From Pseudomonadota bacterium (GTDB lineage Bacteria; Pseudomonadota; Gammaproteobacteria; Xanthomonadales; SZUA-38), in contig JBCCCR010000034.1 of assembly GCA_039033415.1 (NCBI GenBank), positions 1 through 64,000 on the forward strand: a stretch of DNA of 64,000 nt, read 5' to 3'. A model generated the notes under the pieces. It saw only the letters and a program-made list of their open reading frames with translations, had not been told where the DNA came from and made no database searches. A program made the position numbers and the translations under genes. Shown piece by piece: positions 44,039 through 53,052 of this stretch. Numbering within the stretch: the stretch's first letter is position 1; each line of letters starts with the position of its first letter.

Positions 44039-45088
44039 ATGACCCGATTTGTCGACGTACCAACCGTCAGCCGTATGATCAACCGCATCGGCCCAGCCGA
44101 GTTTGTGAGAGGCATGGCTGACACCATGCGGGAAGACTTCTGCCGCTGGGAGCGCTTTGATAAATGCGCGCGGGTGGCGAGCCACAGCGATGTCGGCGTC
44201 ATCGAGATCATGCCGATCTCCGACCAGCAGCGTTATGGGTTTAAGTACGTCAACGGACACCCGGGCAACCCCGCGCGAGGAGTCTCCACCGTCATGGCCT
44301 TTGGGGCGCTGGCCGATGTGGACACCGGCTATCCGGTGCTGCTGTCCGAGCTGACGCTGGTGACCGCGTTTCGAACAGCTGCCGCCTCCGCGATTGCTGC
44401 CCAGGCGCTAGCGCGGCCGGAGTCGCGGACACTAGGCCTGATCGGGTGTGGCGCACAAAGCGAGTTCCAGGTACTGGCGTTTCACACGCTGCTAGGAATC
44501 GAAGAGGTCCGCATCTTTGACATCGACCCTGCCGCCATGGAGAAACTGCGTCGCCATATGACGCGCTTCCCGGATCTGCGAGTTCTGCCCGCCGCTTCCG
44601 CCGCCGAGGCCGTTCGCGGCGCTGACATTGTGACCACCTGCACCGCCGACAAAACCTGGGCCACCATCTTGACCCCGGACATGGTTGAGCCAGGAATGCA
44701 TATCAACGGTGTTGGTGGCGACTGCCCCGGCAAAACCGAGCTGCACGTCGACGTGCTGCGGGGCGCCAAGATTTTCGTCGAGTATGAGGCGCAAACCCGA
44801 ATTGAAGGGGACATCCAGCAGCTGCCGGCGGATTATCCCGTCCACGATCTTTGGCGCGCGATTGCGGATCCGACAGCGGGTCGAGACGATCCGGATCAGG
44901 TCACGATTTTTGATTCGGTCGGCTTTGCCCTGGAAGACTTTTCCGCCCTGCGCTACGTCCATCGGATGGCGCTGGAGCTGGAAGAAGGCCAGGACATTGC
45001 GCTGATCCCGGAGCTCGACGACCCGAAGGATCTGTTCGAGCGCGTCATCGACAATGCCGGCCAGTCGGTCAGCCGAAAGGCCGCCTGA
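44039..45088 (+). CDS. Ornithine cyclodeaminase / mu-crystallin family protein
   Basis: A 349 aa NAD(H)-binding enzyme of the OCD/mu-crystallin family, typically ornithine to proline plus ammonia, or a related amino-acid dehydrogenase or cyclodeaminase. The Rossmann segment TLGLIGCGAQSEFQVLAFH is clear, and the substrate region has DKCARVASHSDVGVIEIMP in parts. A good GAGGAG box precedes the ATG. Length is typical of OCD. It is divergent from an Lrp-type regulator, which suggests amino-acid induction. Confidence 0.92.
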   Translation: MTRFVDVPTVSRMINRIGPAEFVRGMADTMREDFCRWERFDKCARVASHSDVGVIEIMPISDQQRYGFKYVNGHPGNPARGVSTVMAFGALADVDTGYPVLLSELTLVTAFRTAAASAIAAQALARPESRTLGLIGCGAQSEFQVLAFHTLLGIEEVRIFDIDPAAMEKLRRHMTRFPDLRVLPAASAAEAVRGADIVTTCTADKTWATILTPDMVEPGMHINGVGGDCPGKTELHVDVLRGAKIFVEYEAQTRIEGDIQQLPADYPVHDLWRAIADPTAGRDDPDQVTIFDSVGFALEDFSALRYVHRMALELEEGQDIALIPELDDPKDLFERVIDNAGQSVSRKAA

Positions 45089-45139
45089 CTTAGTCCGATA
45101 AGCGGGACGGCCACTCGGCCGTCCAGCCCGTTACCTCAG

Positions 45140-46906
45140 TTAGAACTGTTCATCCGCCAGCGCCATGGTGCTGGCGCTGCCGACGGTTGCTGCGGCGAGG
45201 TAGGCACTGGAACGCGACAGCAGATGGTCAGCGTAAAACCGTGCCGTGGCGACCTTGGCCTGATAAAACGCCTCGTTGTCGCTGCATTCGTCAAGCCGGC
45301 GCTGAGCCGCGACCGCGCTGCGCGCCATCTGCCAGCCACCCACCACGGTTCCGGCGAGCATCAGAAAATTGAATGACGCAGCACCCGGCGCATGCAGGTC
45401 GTCGCCGCCGTGGGTCAGGAGCCAGCGCGTGGCCTCCTCGAGCTGACCTGCGGCCTGAGCCAGCGAGTCTTCCCAACCAAAGCCGCCCTGCTCCGCCACG
45501 GCGTTGATCTCGGCCAGCATGGCCTGCATCGCCTGACCGCCGTCACGCATCACCTTTCGACCGACGAGATCGCCGGCCTGGATGCCGGTGGTGCCTTCAT
45601 AGATGGTGGTGATGCGAGCATCCCGATAGTACTGGGCTGCACCCGTCTCCTCGACAAATCCCATACCGCCGTGGATCTGGATCCCGAGGCTCGTAACCTC
45701 TTGCGACACCTCGGTGCACCAGCCCTTGACGATTGGCGTGAGCAGCTCCCAGCGGGCCCGGTGCCGGGCGCGGGTTTCTTCGTCCTCGTGGTGTTTGAAG
45801 AAATCGCTGGCGGAAGCCGACGCGTAGGCGACCGCTCGGCAGGCTTCGGTTTGGGCTTTCATCAGCATCAACATGCGACGCACGTCAGCGTGTTTGATGA
45901 TGCTGACCCTCTCCCGCTCACCCGGCAGGTTGCCCTGGACCCGGTCCTTGGCGTAAGTCACCGCCTGCTGGTAAGCGCGCTCGCAAAGGGCGAGACCCTG
46001 GAGGCCAACACCGATCCGAGCGTCATTCATCATGGTGAACATACAGGCTAAACCACGGTTTTCCTCACCAACCAGATAACCGATGGCCCCCTCCGATTCG
46101 CCGAAGCTCATCACGCAGGTCGGGCTGGCGTTGATTCCCAGCTTGTGCTCGATGGAAACCACCTTCAGGTCGTTGCGCTCGCCCGGCGCGCCGTCAGCGT
46201 TGGGCAGGAACTTGGGCACCAGGAACAGCGAAATTCCGCCGACGCCGGGGGGCGCATCGGGCAGCCGCGCCAGCACCAAATGAATAATGTTGCCAGTCAG
46301 CTCGTGTTCACCCCAGGTGATATAGATCTTCTGGCCGCGGATTCGATAGTGATCGCCTTGAGGGGTAGCCTCGGTCCGCACGGCGGCCAGATCCGAACCT
46401 GCCTGCGGCTCGGTCAAATTCATGGTGGCGGACCATTCACCGCTGATCAGCTTTGGCAGGTAAGCGTCTTTCAGAGCGCCCGCGGCGTGCGCCTCGATGG
46501 CCTCGATGGCACCTTTGGTCAGCAGCGGGCAAAGCGACAGCGACAGGTTGGCGGAATTCCACATCTCCTCCACGGCCATGCTGACCAGCTGCGGCAGACC
46601 TTGACCGCCAAACTCAGGGTTGTGGACCAGGCTCAGCCAACCGCCATCCGACAATTCGCTGTAGGCCTCACCAAATCCATCGGGGAGGAGGACCTGGTCC
46701 CCCTCGACGCGGGCACCCTCCGTGTCGCCCACCCGATTCAGCGGGGTCAGCACCTCACCGGCCAGTTTCGCTGCTTCCTCCAGTACGGTTTCCACAAGCT
46801 CCGGCGACGCCTCTTCGAAACCTGGCAGCGAGGCAATCTCCTCGAGCCCGGACAGCTCGTGCTGAACGAACTGCATATCGGTGACGGGGGCACTATAGGT
46901 GGTCAT
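45140..46906 (-). CDS. Acyl-CoA dehydrogenase, DmdC-like
   Basis: A 588 aa FAD acyl-CoA dehydrogenase, longer than the 380 aa core because of an N- and C-terminal extension, as in the AcdA/DmdC (3-methylmercaptopropionyl-CoA dehydrogenase) branch. Motifs include MNLTEPQAGSDLAAV, RIRGQKIYITWGEHEL in part, HGGMGFVEETGAAQYYRDARI and IYEGTTGIQAGDL. A GGAG box precedes ATG 46906. It is a lone gene. Substrate chain, whether fatty acyl-CoA or a sulfur analogue, is not decided by sequence. Confidence 0.88.
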   Translation of the reverse strand: MTTYSAPVTDMQFVQHELSGLEEIASLPGFEEASPELVETVLEEAAKLAGEVLTPLNRVGDTEGARVEGDQVLLPDGFGEAYSELSDGGWLSLVHNPEFGGQGLPQLVSMAVEEMWNSANLSLSLCPLLTKGAIEAIEAHAAGALKDAYLPKLISGEWSATMNLTEPQAGSDLAAVRTEATPQGDHYRIRGQKIYITWGEHELTGNIIHLVLARLPDAPPGVGGISLFLVPKFLPNADGAPGERNDLKVVSIEHKLGINASPTCVMSFGESEGAIGYLVGEENRGLACMFTMMNDARIGVGLQGLALCERAYQQAVTYAKDRVQGNLPGERERVSIIKHADVRRMLMLMKAQTEACRAVAYASASASDFFKHHEDEETRARHRARWELLTPIVKGWCTEVSQEVTSLGIQIHGGMGFVEETGAAQYYRDARITTIYEGTTGIQAGDLVGRKVMRDGGQAMQAMLAEINAVAEQGGFGWEDSLAQAAGQLEEATRWLLTHGGDDLHAPGAASFNFLMLAGTVVGGWQMARSAVAAQRRLDECSDNEAFYQAKVATARFYADHLLSRSSAYLAAATVGSASTMALADEQF

Positions 46907-47285
46907 TTCTTAATCTCCATTCATCATTTCAGTCGCTTTGCGCCACGCGTTCCTGAGAGCAAAGCAGTCCATATCTGTGTCGCGGCCATCGCAGAGACCG
47001 CCCCTTTCCTGGCCGGCCAGCGGCAACGAACGTTCTTCAGGCCGGCGGTAGATTCTGGGTACTTTCAGGTGTCCGTACTCAAGCCTTGAGGGTGTCGCTG
47101 ATCTTACAGCCGGACTGGCCACGAAGTCACATGAAGACCATTCGCTCGACGCCAGTTCGAATAGATATGCGCGAATCGTGGCGATGCAAGTCCTGACCTC
47201 GCTTTTCTGACCGCAGTTTTTCCCGCGCTGCTTGCCATTTGTGCTGGTGTTATCCTAGTTCACGAGGAGTTCAGTCGAGCGACCC
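46907..47285. other. 379-base intergenic region
   Basis: This is the largest gap of the window, between the acyl-CoA dehydrogenase and the TIR-TPR gene, which diverge. A 70-codon frame on the minus strand ends just before the dehydrogenase start and looks like a chance frame. No convincing promoter, repeat or RNA gene was seen, apart from a ribosome-site-like GAGGAG at about 47264-47269 before the TIR-TPR gene. Confidence 0.5.
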
Positions 47286-49088
47286 ATGCTCAGATATCGC
47301 GCGTTCATCAGCTATTGTCATCACGACGAGATTGCAGCCACTCGGCTGCACGAAGCGCTGGAGCGATACCGTTTGCCCACAACCGTGACCCGAGAGACCG
47401 GCGTTGCGAGGGTAGTACCCATATTTCGGGACAAGGAGGTTCTCGGGGCATCCGCTGACCTCACCCAGGAACTCGTCGATGCGCTAAGCCAGTCTGAAAA
47501 CCTGATCGTGCTGTGCTCGGTGAGTGCACGCAACTCGGAATGGGTAGATCGCGAAATCCGGGCATTTCAGGAGTTGCGACCGCTCGGTCGCATTCTCGCC
47601 GTCATCGTCGATGGTCAGGGTGAACCGCACGAGCTGTTTCCTCCTGCACTTCTGGAAGGCGACAGCGAACCACTGGCTGCGGATCTGCGGCAGCAAGGTG
47701 ATGGGCGAAAAGACGGTCTACTGCGGCTTGTAGCGGGCCTCGTGGGTACCAGTTTCGAGCGACTCAAGGGACGGGCCGAGCGGAGACGGTTATGGGCGGT
47801 TGCCGCTTTGGCGGTGGTAAGCCTGGTCGGCATGACGCTGGCGATTGGCGTCGCCTCCATTGCTGTACGGGCAGAGCGCGAGGCAAGTCGCCAGGCTGAG
47901 ATTGCGAACAGCATTTTTTTGTTTATGAACAACCTGTTTCGCTCCGCGAAACCCGCGGACAAAAATCCAGATTCGGTCAAAGTCATTGATCTACTGGAAC
48001 TCGGCAGGGCCCGGATCGACGACATCGAAGATGCGACGGTCAAGATTCGATTACAGAACTCGATTGCAGACGCCTATGTCAGCCTCACCGCGTTTGATCA
48101 CGCGGAACCACTGCTACGAGATTCGCTTAAACTGAACGACGAACTCAACGGAGCACAGGACTCGAAGGCATTCGAAACACTGCTCCTCCTGTCAAACCTG
48201 ATGAAGCAGCGCGGTTCCCTTGAACAGGCCGAATACTACTCACGGCGGGCTATAGATCTAAACTATGACGACACGGATGCGCAACAGCGCCATTACGCCC
48301 GTGCGATGGGAACCCTGGCGCTGATCCAAAGCGACATGGGACGACACGAAGACGCGGAGGCGAGCTATCGCGCAACACTGAAAATCAAGGAACAGCTACC
48401 GCCGGATCGACAGCTTCTCCTGAGCTCTACGCTATCCAATCTCGCAATTTCCAACCACAGACTTGGCAGGTATTCGGAGGCGCTCGGTTACTACCGTAGA
48501 GCCCTGGCTGATGAAGTGCACTACGCAGGAGAGGAGCATATTCGGGTCGCCGGGATTTTGCACAATATGGCGAACGCGCAGCGCCAGCTGGGAGACCTGC
48601 AGGGCGCTGAGGAGGGATACAAGCGCGCGCTGACGATCAAGCGCAGAGTGCTTGGCGAGGCCCACCCCAGCGTGGCGAGCACGCTGAACGGAATGGGAAC
48701 GCTGGCAGCCGAACGAGGCGATTTTGACGCTGCCTTGAACCTGTTCATGGACTCGGCCGAGATCAAAACAGCAGCGTTGGGCGAATCTCACTATTCAGTG
48801 GCCAACAGCCTTACGAACGCCGCTGACGCAAACCTGGCGCTGGGGAACTTAAGTGAAGCGGAGTTGCTTGCCGAGCGCGCCCTGACGATCAGACGCGTGG
48901 CTTTCTCGAATCAGCATGATCTGGTTGCAAGATCATTGATGAGTTTAGGGGACATTCGAGCCAGGCAAGATCGAACTGAGGAAGCCCGCGAATACTATCG
49001 CGACGCACTCGATATGTTTGTCGCCACGCTCGGGGCAGATCATGAAGAGGCTTTGCGCGCCAGCGAGGCCCTCAACAGGATGAAGTGA
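47286..49088 (+). CDS. TIR-like domain, transmembrane segment and TPR protein
   Basis: A 600 aa protein. Residues 1-115 have a TIR-like opening RYRAFISYCHHDE and the segment SEWVDREI (Trp86, Glu90), the place of the catalytic Glu in NADase TIR domains. A membrane helix spans about 169-193. Residues 200-600 are TPRs with repeating A-x-x-x-Y-x-x-A-L elements (e.g. NLAISNHRLGRYSEALGYYRRAL). TIR-TPR proteins are often signalling or toll-like components. No neighbouring defence gene was found, so a role in abortive defence is only a possibility. Confidence 0.8.
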   Translation: MLRYRAFISYCHHDEIAATRLHEALERYRLPTTVTRETGVARVVPIFRDKEVLGASADLTQELVDALSQSENLIVLCSVSARNSEWVDREIRAFQELRPLGRILAVIVDGQGEPHELFPPALLEGDSEPLAADLRQQGDGRKDGLLRLVAGLVGTSFERLKGRAERRRLWAVAALAVVSLVGMTLAIGVASIAVRAEREASRQAEIANSIFLFMNNLFRSAKPADKNPDSVKVIDLLELGRARIDDIEDATVKIRLQNSIADAYVSLTAFDHAEPLLRDSLKLNDELNGAQDSKAFETLLLLSNLMKQRGSLEQAEYYSRRAIDLNYDDTDAQQRHYARAMGTLALIQSDMGRHEDAEASYRATLKIKEQLPPDRQLLLSSTLSNLAISNHRLGRYSEALGYYRRALADEVHYAGEEHIRVAGILHNMANAQRQLGDLQGAEEGYKRALTIKRRVLGEAHPSVASTLNGMGTLAAERGDFDAALNLFMDSAEIKTAALGESHYSVANSLTNAADANLALGNLSEAELLAERALTIRRVAFSNQHDLVARSLMSLGDIRARQDRTEEAREYYRDALDMFVATLGADHEEALRASEALNRMK

Positions 49089-49293
49089 CGCTGGAACAGC
49101 CTACCGCTGTTTTTGACTGACAGGCTCCAACTCTTCTCTTCTCAATCTGCCAGTATTGACCGTCCGACCCTCGTGAGGCTCCGAGCCCTTGTGGCGGCGC
49201 GAACAAAGCATCCAGATCTCGAATAGCCTCGCCGCAGCGGATCAGGCATAGTCGAGCGTCATCACGACTGAACTTCACCGGAAAAGCACGCCC

Positions 49294-50241
49294 ATGAAGA
49301 CCCTGATCTCAGCCGCTGTCCTGATCCTTTGCTTCCTAGAGGGCAACGCCTTCGCTGATGAGACAAGCCAGAAGGCCGTCCTGGTCACAGGGGCGAGTTC
49401 GGGCAGCGGACGCGTGATCGCCGAGACCCTGGCGCAGCGGGGCTACTTCGTCTACGCAACGGCTCGCAAGCAGGCAGACCTCGACGCGATCAACGCGATC
49501 GACAACATCCAGGCCGTACGCCTCGACGTCACCGAGCAGGCTGAGATCGACGCGGCGGTCGAGACCGTTCGAAGAGGTGGCCGGGGACTCTACGGGCTGG
49601 TCAACAATGCCGGTGTCGGCGTGATGGGCCCGCTGATCGAGATTCCGGAATCCGAGGTCGACTTTGTCATGGAGGTCAACGTCCTCGGGCCTTATCGAGT
49701 GACACAGGCGTTTGCGCCGATGATCATCGAGTCGAAGGGGCGCATCACCACCACCGGCTCGATCTCCGGAATCTTGTCGAGCCGCTTCTATGGCCCCTAC
49801 AGCATGAGCAAACACGCTATGGAGGCTTTCACCGATTCACTGGCCGCCGAGATGGAGAAGTTCGGGGTCTACGTGAGCATCATCGAGCCGGGCGGCTTTA
49901 GTTCCAAGATCGGCAAGAGCATCTACGAGAAAATGCAGGCGGACGGTTTCAGCATGGAAGACTCCCGGTATAAAGAAGAATGGGAGAGCAACTGGCTCCT
50001 GAGCGGTAAAGGCGAAATCGCTATCGACAATGATGTGCCCGAACGGATCGCGGCCGCCGTCATCGACACCCTCGAAGCCAACAGCCCACGCAGACGCTAC
50101 ATGGTTGTCGGCGCTCGCGATTCGGCGGTCGCCACCATTCGGCAAGCGATGCAGGAGATGGTCCAGCTCAACCAGGGCCAGCCCCACGCGCTCAGTCGCG
50201 AAGAACTCGTTGCCATGCTCGATGAGCTGATCGGCGAATGA
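49294..50241 (+). CDS. Short-chain dehydrogenase with signal-peptide-like N-terminus
   Basis: A 315 aa SDR. The cofactor motif is VLVTGASSGSGRVIAETLA, with GSG replacing the usual GIG. NNAGVGVMGPL and the active-site YSMSK (Tyr-x-x-x-Lys), with Ser in ITTTGSISGI, are present. Residues 1-22 form a secretory-like segment (LISAAVLILCFLEGNAFA), odd for an NAD(P)H enzyme because free cofactor is scarce outside the cytoplasm. Either the export prediction is false, as a membrane anchor, or the protein is unusual. It precedes the PQQ dehydrogenase by 63 bases, so they may be read together. Confidence 0.85.
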   Translation: MKTLISAAVLILCFLEGNAFADETSQKAVLVTGASSGSGRVIAETLAQRGYFVYATARKQADLDAINAIDNIQAVRLDVTEQAEIDAAVETVRRGGRGLYGLVNNAGVGVMGPLIEIPESEVDFVMEVNVLGPYRVTQAFAPMIIESKGRITTTGSISGILSSRFYGPYSMSKHAMEAFTDSLAAEMEKFGVYVSIIEPGGFSSKIGKSIYEKMQADGFSMEDSRYKEEWESNWLLSGKGEIAIDNDVPERIAAAVIDTLEANSPRRRYMVVGARDSAVATIRQAMQEMVQLNQGQPHALSREELVAMLDELIGE

Positions 50242-50304
50242 TCGGGTTACGGGAGCCGCTGGCGAGTCTGCCTATGGGGCCTTTTCTAGTTGAGTAACTG
50301 CACG

Positions 50305-52425
50305 ATGACCAGCAATTCCAAACTCCTGCGTTGGCTTGCCTGCCTAAGCGTCGTCGCGCTGGGTGTTCTCATCGGGGCCTGCAGCGAGCCGCCTGAGGAC
50401 GGCGTTGCGCGAGAGGCAAAACCACAACCCGATGCCCTGGCCAGCACAGGTTTTGAGTCGCGCGGCGATGTCGACTGGACTCTGCACGGCAATGATCCCG
50501 GAGAGAAGCGCTTTTCAACGCTGGACCTGATCAACCGGGACAACGTCAACCGCCTGGGGCTTGCGTTCGAAGTGCCGCTGCAGTCCACGCGCGGCATCGA
50601 GGTGACGCCCATCATGGTGGACGGCACGCTGTACCTCACCAGCACGTGGTCGCGGGTGCTGGCGGTGGATGCGGTCAGCGGCGCCGTTAAGTGGCGCTTC
50701 GATCCACAGGTCCCTCGATCCTGGGCGCGGAAGTTGTGCTGCGATGTTGTCAACCGCGGCGTCGCCGTCTGGGGCAACCGGGTCATCTTCGGGACGCTTG
50801 ATGGCCGCCTGATCTCACTGGATCGTGGGTCCGGTGAAGTCGTTTGGGAAATCGATACGCTGATCGACCGCAATCGGTGGTATTCGATTACGGGCGCGCC
50901 GCGCATCGTTAAGGACAAAGTCATAATCGGCAACGGCGGGGCTGAGTATGGCGTTCGCGGTTACGTCAGCGCCTACGCGGTGGACAGCGGTGAGCTGGCC
51001 TGGCGCTTCTTCACCGTTCCCGGCGACCCGGCACAGCCGTTTGAACACCCGGAGCTCCAAAAGGCCGCGGCAACGTGGGAGGGCGTTCCGGACTGGAGCG
51101 GCCTTGGCGGCACGGTTTGGGATTCCATGGCCTACGATGCCGAACAGAACCTGCTTTACGTAGGCACCGGGAACGGGTCGCCCTGGTCTCGCGACAAGCG
51201 AAGTGCTGGCGGTGGAGACAACCTGTTTCTCGCTTCAATTCTCGCGCTGAACCCCGACACCGGCGAGCTGGTGTGGCATTACCAGACGACCCCTGGAGAC
51301 AACTGGGACTACACGGCCACCCAGCAGATCACGCTCGTCGATCTGATGATCGACGGCGAGCCGCGCAAGGTACTTATGCAGGCGCCCAAGAACGGGTTTT
51401 TCTATGTGCTGGACCGCACCGACGGCGAGCTGATTTCCGCCGAGCCGTTTGTCCACGTGAACTGGGCCAGCCACGTCGACCCGGAGAGCGGCCGGCCGGT
51501 GGAGACCGGGCTGGGCGAGTACAACAACGAGCGCGACGCGTACGTATTTCCCTCGCCCGCCGGCGGGCACAACTGGCAGCCGATGTCATTCAGCGAAGCG
51601 ACGGGCCTGGTTTACATCCCGACGCGCGACGTAGGCTGGGTGTTCACGCCGGAGGACGACAAGTGGTTTACCTACGGCGTGGACAACCTGGAGGAGCTTA
51701 CGGGTGGCGCCAAAGTGCCGGACGTCGCCGGTCACCTCAAAGCCTGGGACCCTAGACTGCAGAAAGTCGTCTGGCAAAAGGAGTCCACGCTGATCTGGAA
51801 CGGCGGCGTGCTGTCGACATCCGGTGGGCTTGTGTTTTACGGCACCGCCGCCGGCGAGCTGCTGGTGCTGGATGACCGCAGTGGTGAAACCCTACACACC
51901 ATCCCTCTAGGAACCGGCGTGATTGCGCCACCGATCACCTACGCCATCGACGGCGTGCAGTACGTCGCGCTGGCTGCCGGTTGGGGCGGACCGGCATTCA
52001 ATACGATGCAAGGCACAGAAGCGGCCATGACCTACCTCAACAGCGGCCGTCTTCTGGTGTTCAAGCTGGATGGTGGTCCCGTGCCGATGCCGGCAGCTCG
52101 CCCGCCGCTCGCACCGTTTCATGCGCCGGATTTGGTTCAGCTTGACTCAGCAACCCTCGAGCACGGCCGCGGGCTCTACGGCGTCCACTGCGGTGCGTGT
52201 CATGGGTTTTACGGCAGCACGCCGCTGCTGCCGGACCTGAGACGCCTGACCCCGGAAAAGCATGCGCTGTTCAGCGAGATTGTGATCGGCGGCGCTTTGG
52301 AAGCGAACGGCATGCCGAATTTCTCCGACACCTTTAGCGAAGCGGACGTGTTGGCGATCCAGGCATACGTGACGAGTCTTGCGCGAGAGGCACTTGCTGC
52401 CGAGGCATCACCCTCTGCCCCATAA
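50305..52425 (+). CDS. PQQ-dependent dehydrogenase with C-terminal haem c domain
   Basis: A 706 aa quinohaemoprotein. ATG 50305 is preferred to a TTG five codons earlier because the lipoprotein signal starts there (VLIGAC, Cys26). The eight-bladed propeller follows: WTLHGNDPGEKRFSTLDLIN, in part, the vicinal Cys pair LCCD (145-146), and repeated VWxxDxxxG-type W-motifs. A c-type haem site HCGACHG lies at about 628-634 with a Met ligand later (NGMPNF). It oxidises alcohols or aldehydes and passes electrons to the chain. The substrate is unknown. Confidence 0.92.
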   Translation: MTSNSKLLRWLACLSVVALGVLIGACSEPPEDGVAREAKPQPDALASTGFESRGDVDWTLHGNDPGEKRFSTLDLINRDNVNRLGLAFEVPLQSTRGIEVTPIMVDGTLYLTSTWSRVLAVDAVSGAVKWRFDPQVPRSWARKLCCDVVNRGVAVWGNRVIFGTLDGRLISLDRGSGEVVWEIDTLIDRNRWYSITGAPRIVKDKVIIGNGGAEYGVRGYVSAYAVDSGELAWRFFTVPGDPAQPFEHPELQKAAATWEGVPDWSGLGGTVWDSMAYDAEQNLLYVGTGNGSPWSRDKRSAGGGDNLFLASILALNPDTGELVWHYQTTPGDNWDYTATQQITLVDLMIDGEPRKVLMQAPKNGFFYVLDRTDGELISAEPFVHVNWASHVDPESGRPVETGLGEYNNERDAYVFPSPAGGHNWQPMSFSEATGLVYIPTRDVGWVFTPEDDKWFTYGVDNLEELTGGAKVPDVAGHLKAWDPRLQKVVWQKESTLIWNGGVLSTSGGLVFYGTAAGELLVLDDRSGETLHTIPLGTGVIAPPITYAIDGVQYVALAAGWGGPAFNTMQGTEAAMTYLNSGRLLVFKLDGGPVPMPAARPPLAPFHAPDLVQLDSATLEHGRGLYGVHCGACHGFYGSTPLLPDLRRLTPEKHALFSEIVIGGALEANGMPNFSDTFSEADVLAIQAYVTSLAREALAAEASPSAP

Positions 52426-52449
52426 AACCTGGGGAAGGACGGCGATTCC

Positions 52450-52941
52450 TCAGGGATTGAGTTGAACCGGGTGAAAACCGCCCGCGGCATTGCTCCCGCG
52501 GAGCTCGCTGATGCGGCGCCGCAGTGACTCGCGCTCCTGGCTGATCAAATGCCAATAGCGGCTCTGGCAGGGCTGACTGTTGCCGATCAATCGAACCTGC
52601 TCGCGATCGTCAAAATGCAGCGTGTTGGTGAAGCGGCAATCATCGATCTGTCGCGAGTAGCCGTCGATGACCTTTTGCGAGAGACGTCGTGCAGCGGCAA
52701 CCTGCTGGCGAATCTCGTCGCTGTCGGCATCAGTTTCCCGCCCCTCGTCAGCGACCTCCGGCGGAAGATCCTCCAGCGTTGGCGCCGGCACGGGGTAGGG
52801 CCACAGCGGGTCCGCTGGCGCCGACGCTGCCTGAGCAGCCGCGACGGTTCCTGCTTGCGGCGAAGCGGGTGCATCGGCGGCGCTGACCAGCGGCCACGCC
52901 AGCGGCGCGACCAGCACAATGGCTTTTGACAGGTTGTTCAT
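52450..52941 (-). CDS. Small secreted protein of unknown function
   Basis: A 163 aa protein; ATG 52941 has GAGG 9 bases upstream and starts a signal peptide (LSKAIVLVAPLAWPLVSA). The mature part is Pro/Ala-rich then contains DDCRFTNTLHFDDREQVRLIGNS and CQSRYWHLISQERESLRRRI, quoted in parts, with two Cys that could bond. No family is recognised. It lies downstream of the TonB receptor gene, 111 bases away, and may be the last gene of that leftward cluster. Confidence 0.6.
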   Translation of the reverse strand: MNNLSKAIVLVAPLAWPLVSAADAPASPQAGTVAAAQAASAPADPLWPYPVPAPTLEDLPPEVADEGRETDADSDEIRQQVAAARRLSQKVIDGYSRQIDDCRFTNTLHFDDREQVRLIGNSQPCQSRYWHLISQERESLRRRISELRGSNAAGGFHPVQLNP

Positions 52942-53052
52942 CACGTTCGACCTCATGTCATCATCCTACGGCAACCGGACGCAGGCACCAATCAGGAAAG
53001 ACTTGGTGGTGTCGTCAGCTTCAGCCGTCGCGCAACGAATCCCAACTTCCGG

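Noticed and set aside
46910-47122. 70-codon minus-strand frame upstream of the acyl-CoA dehydrogenase
   Set aside because: No motif, no ribosome site and no homology seen; kept only as a comment in the intergenic entry.
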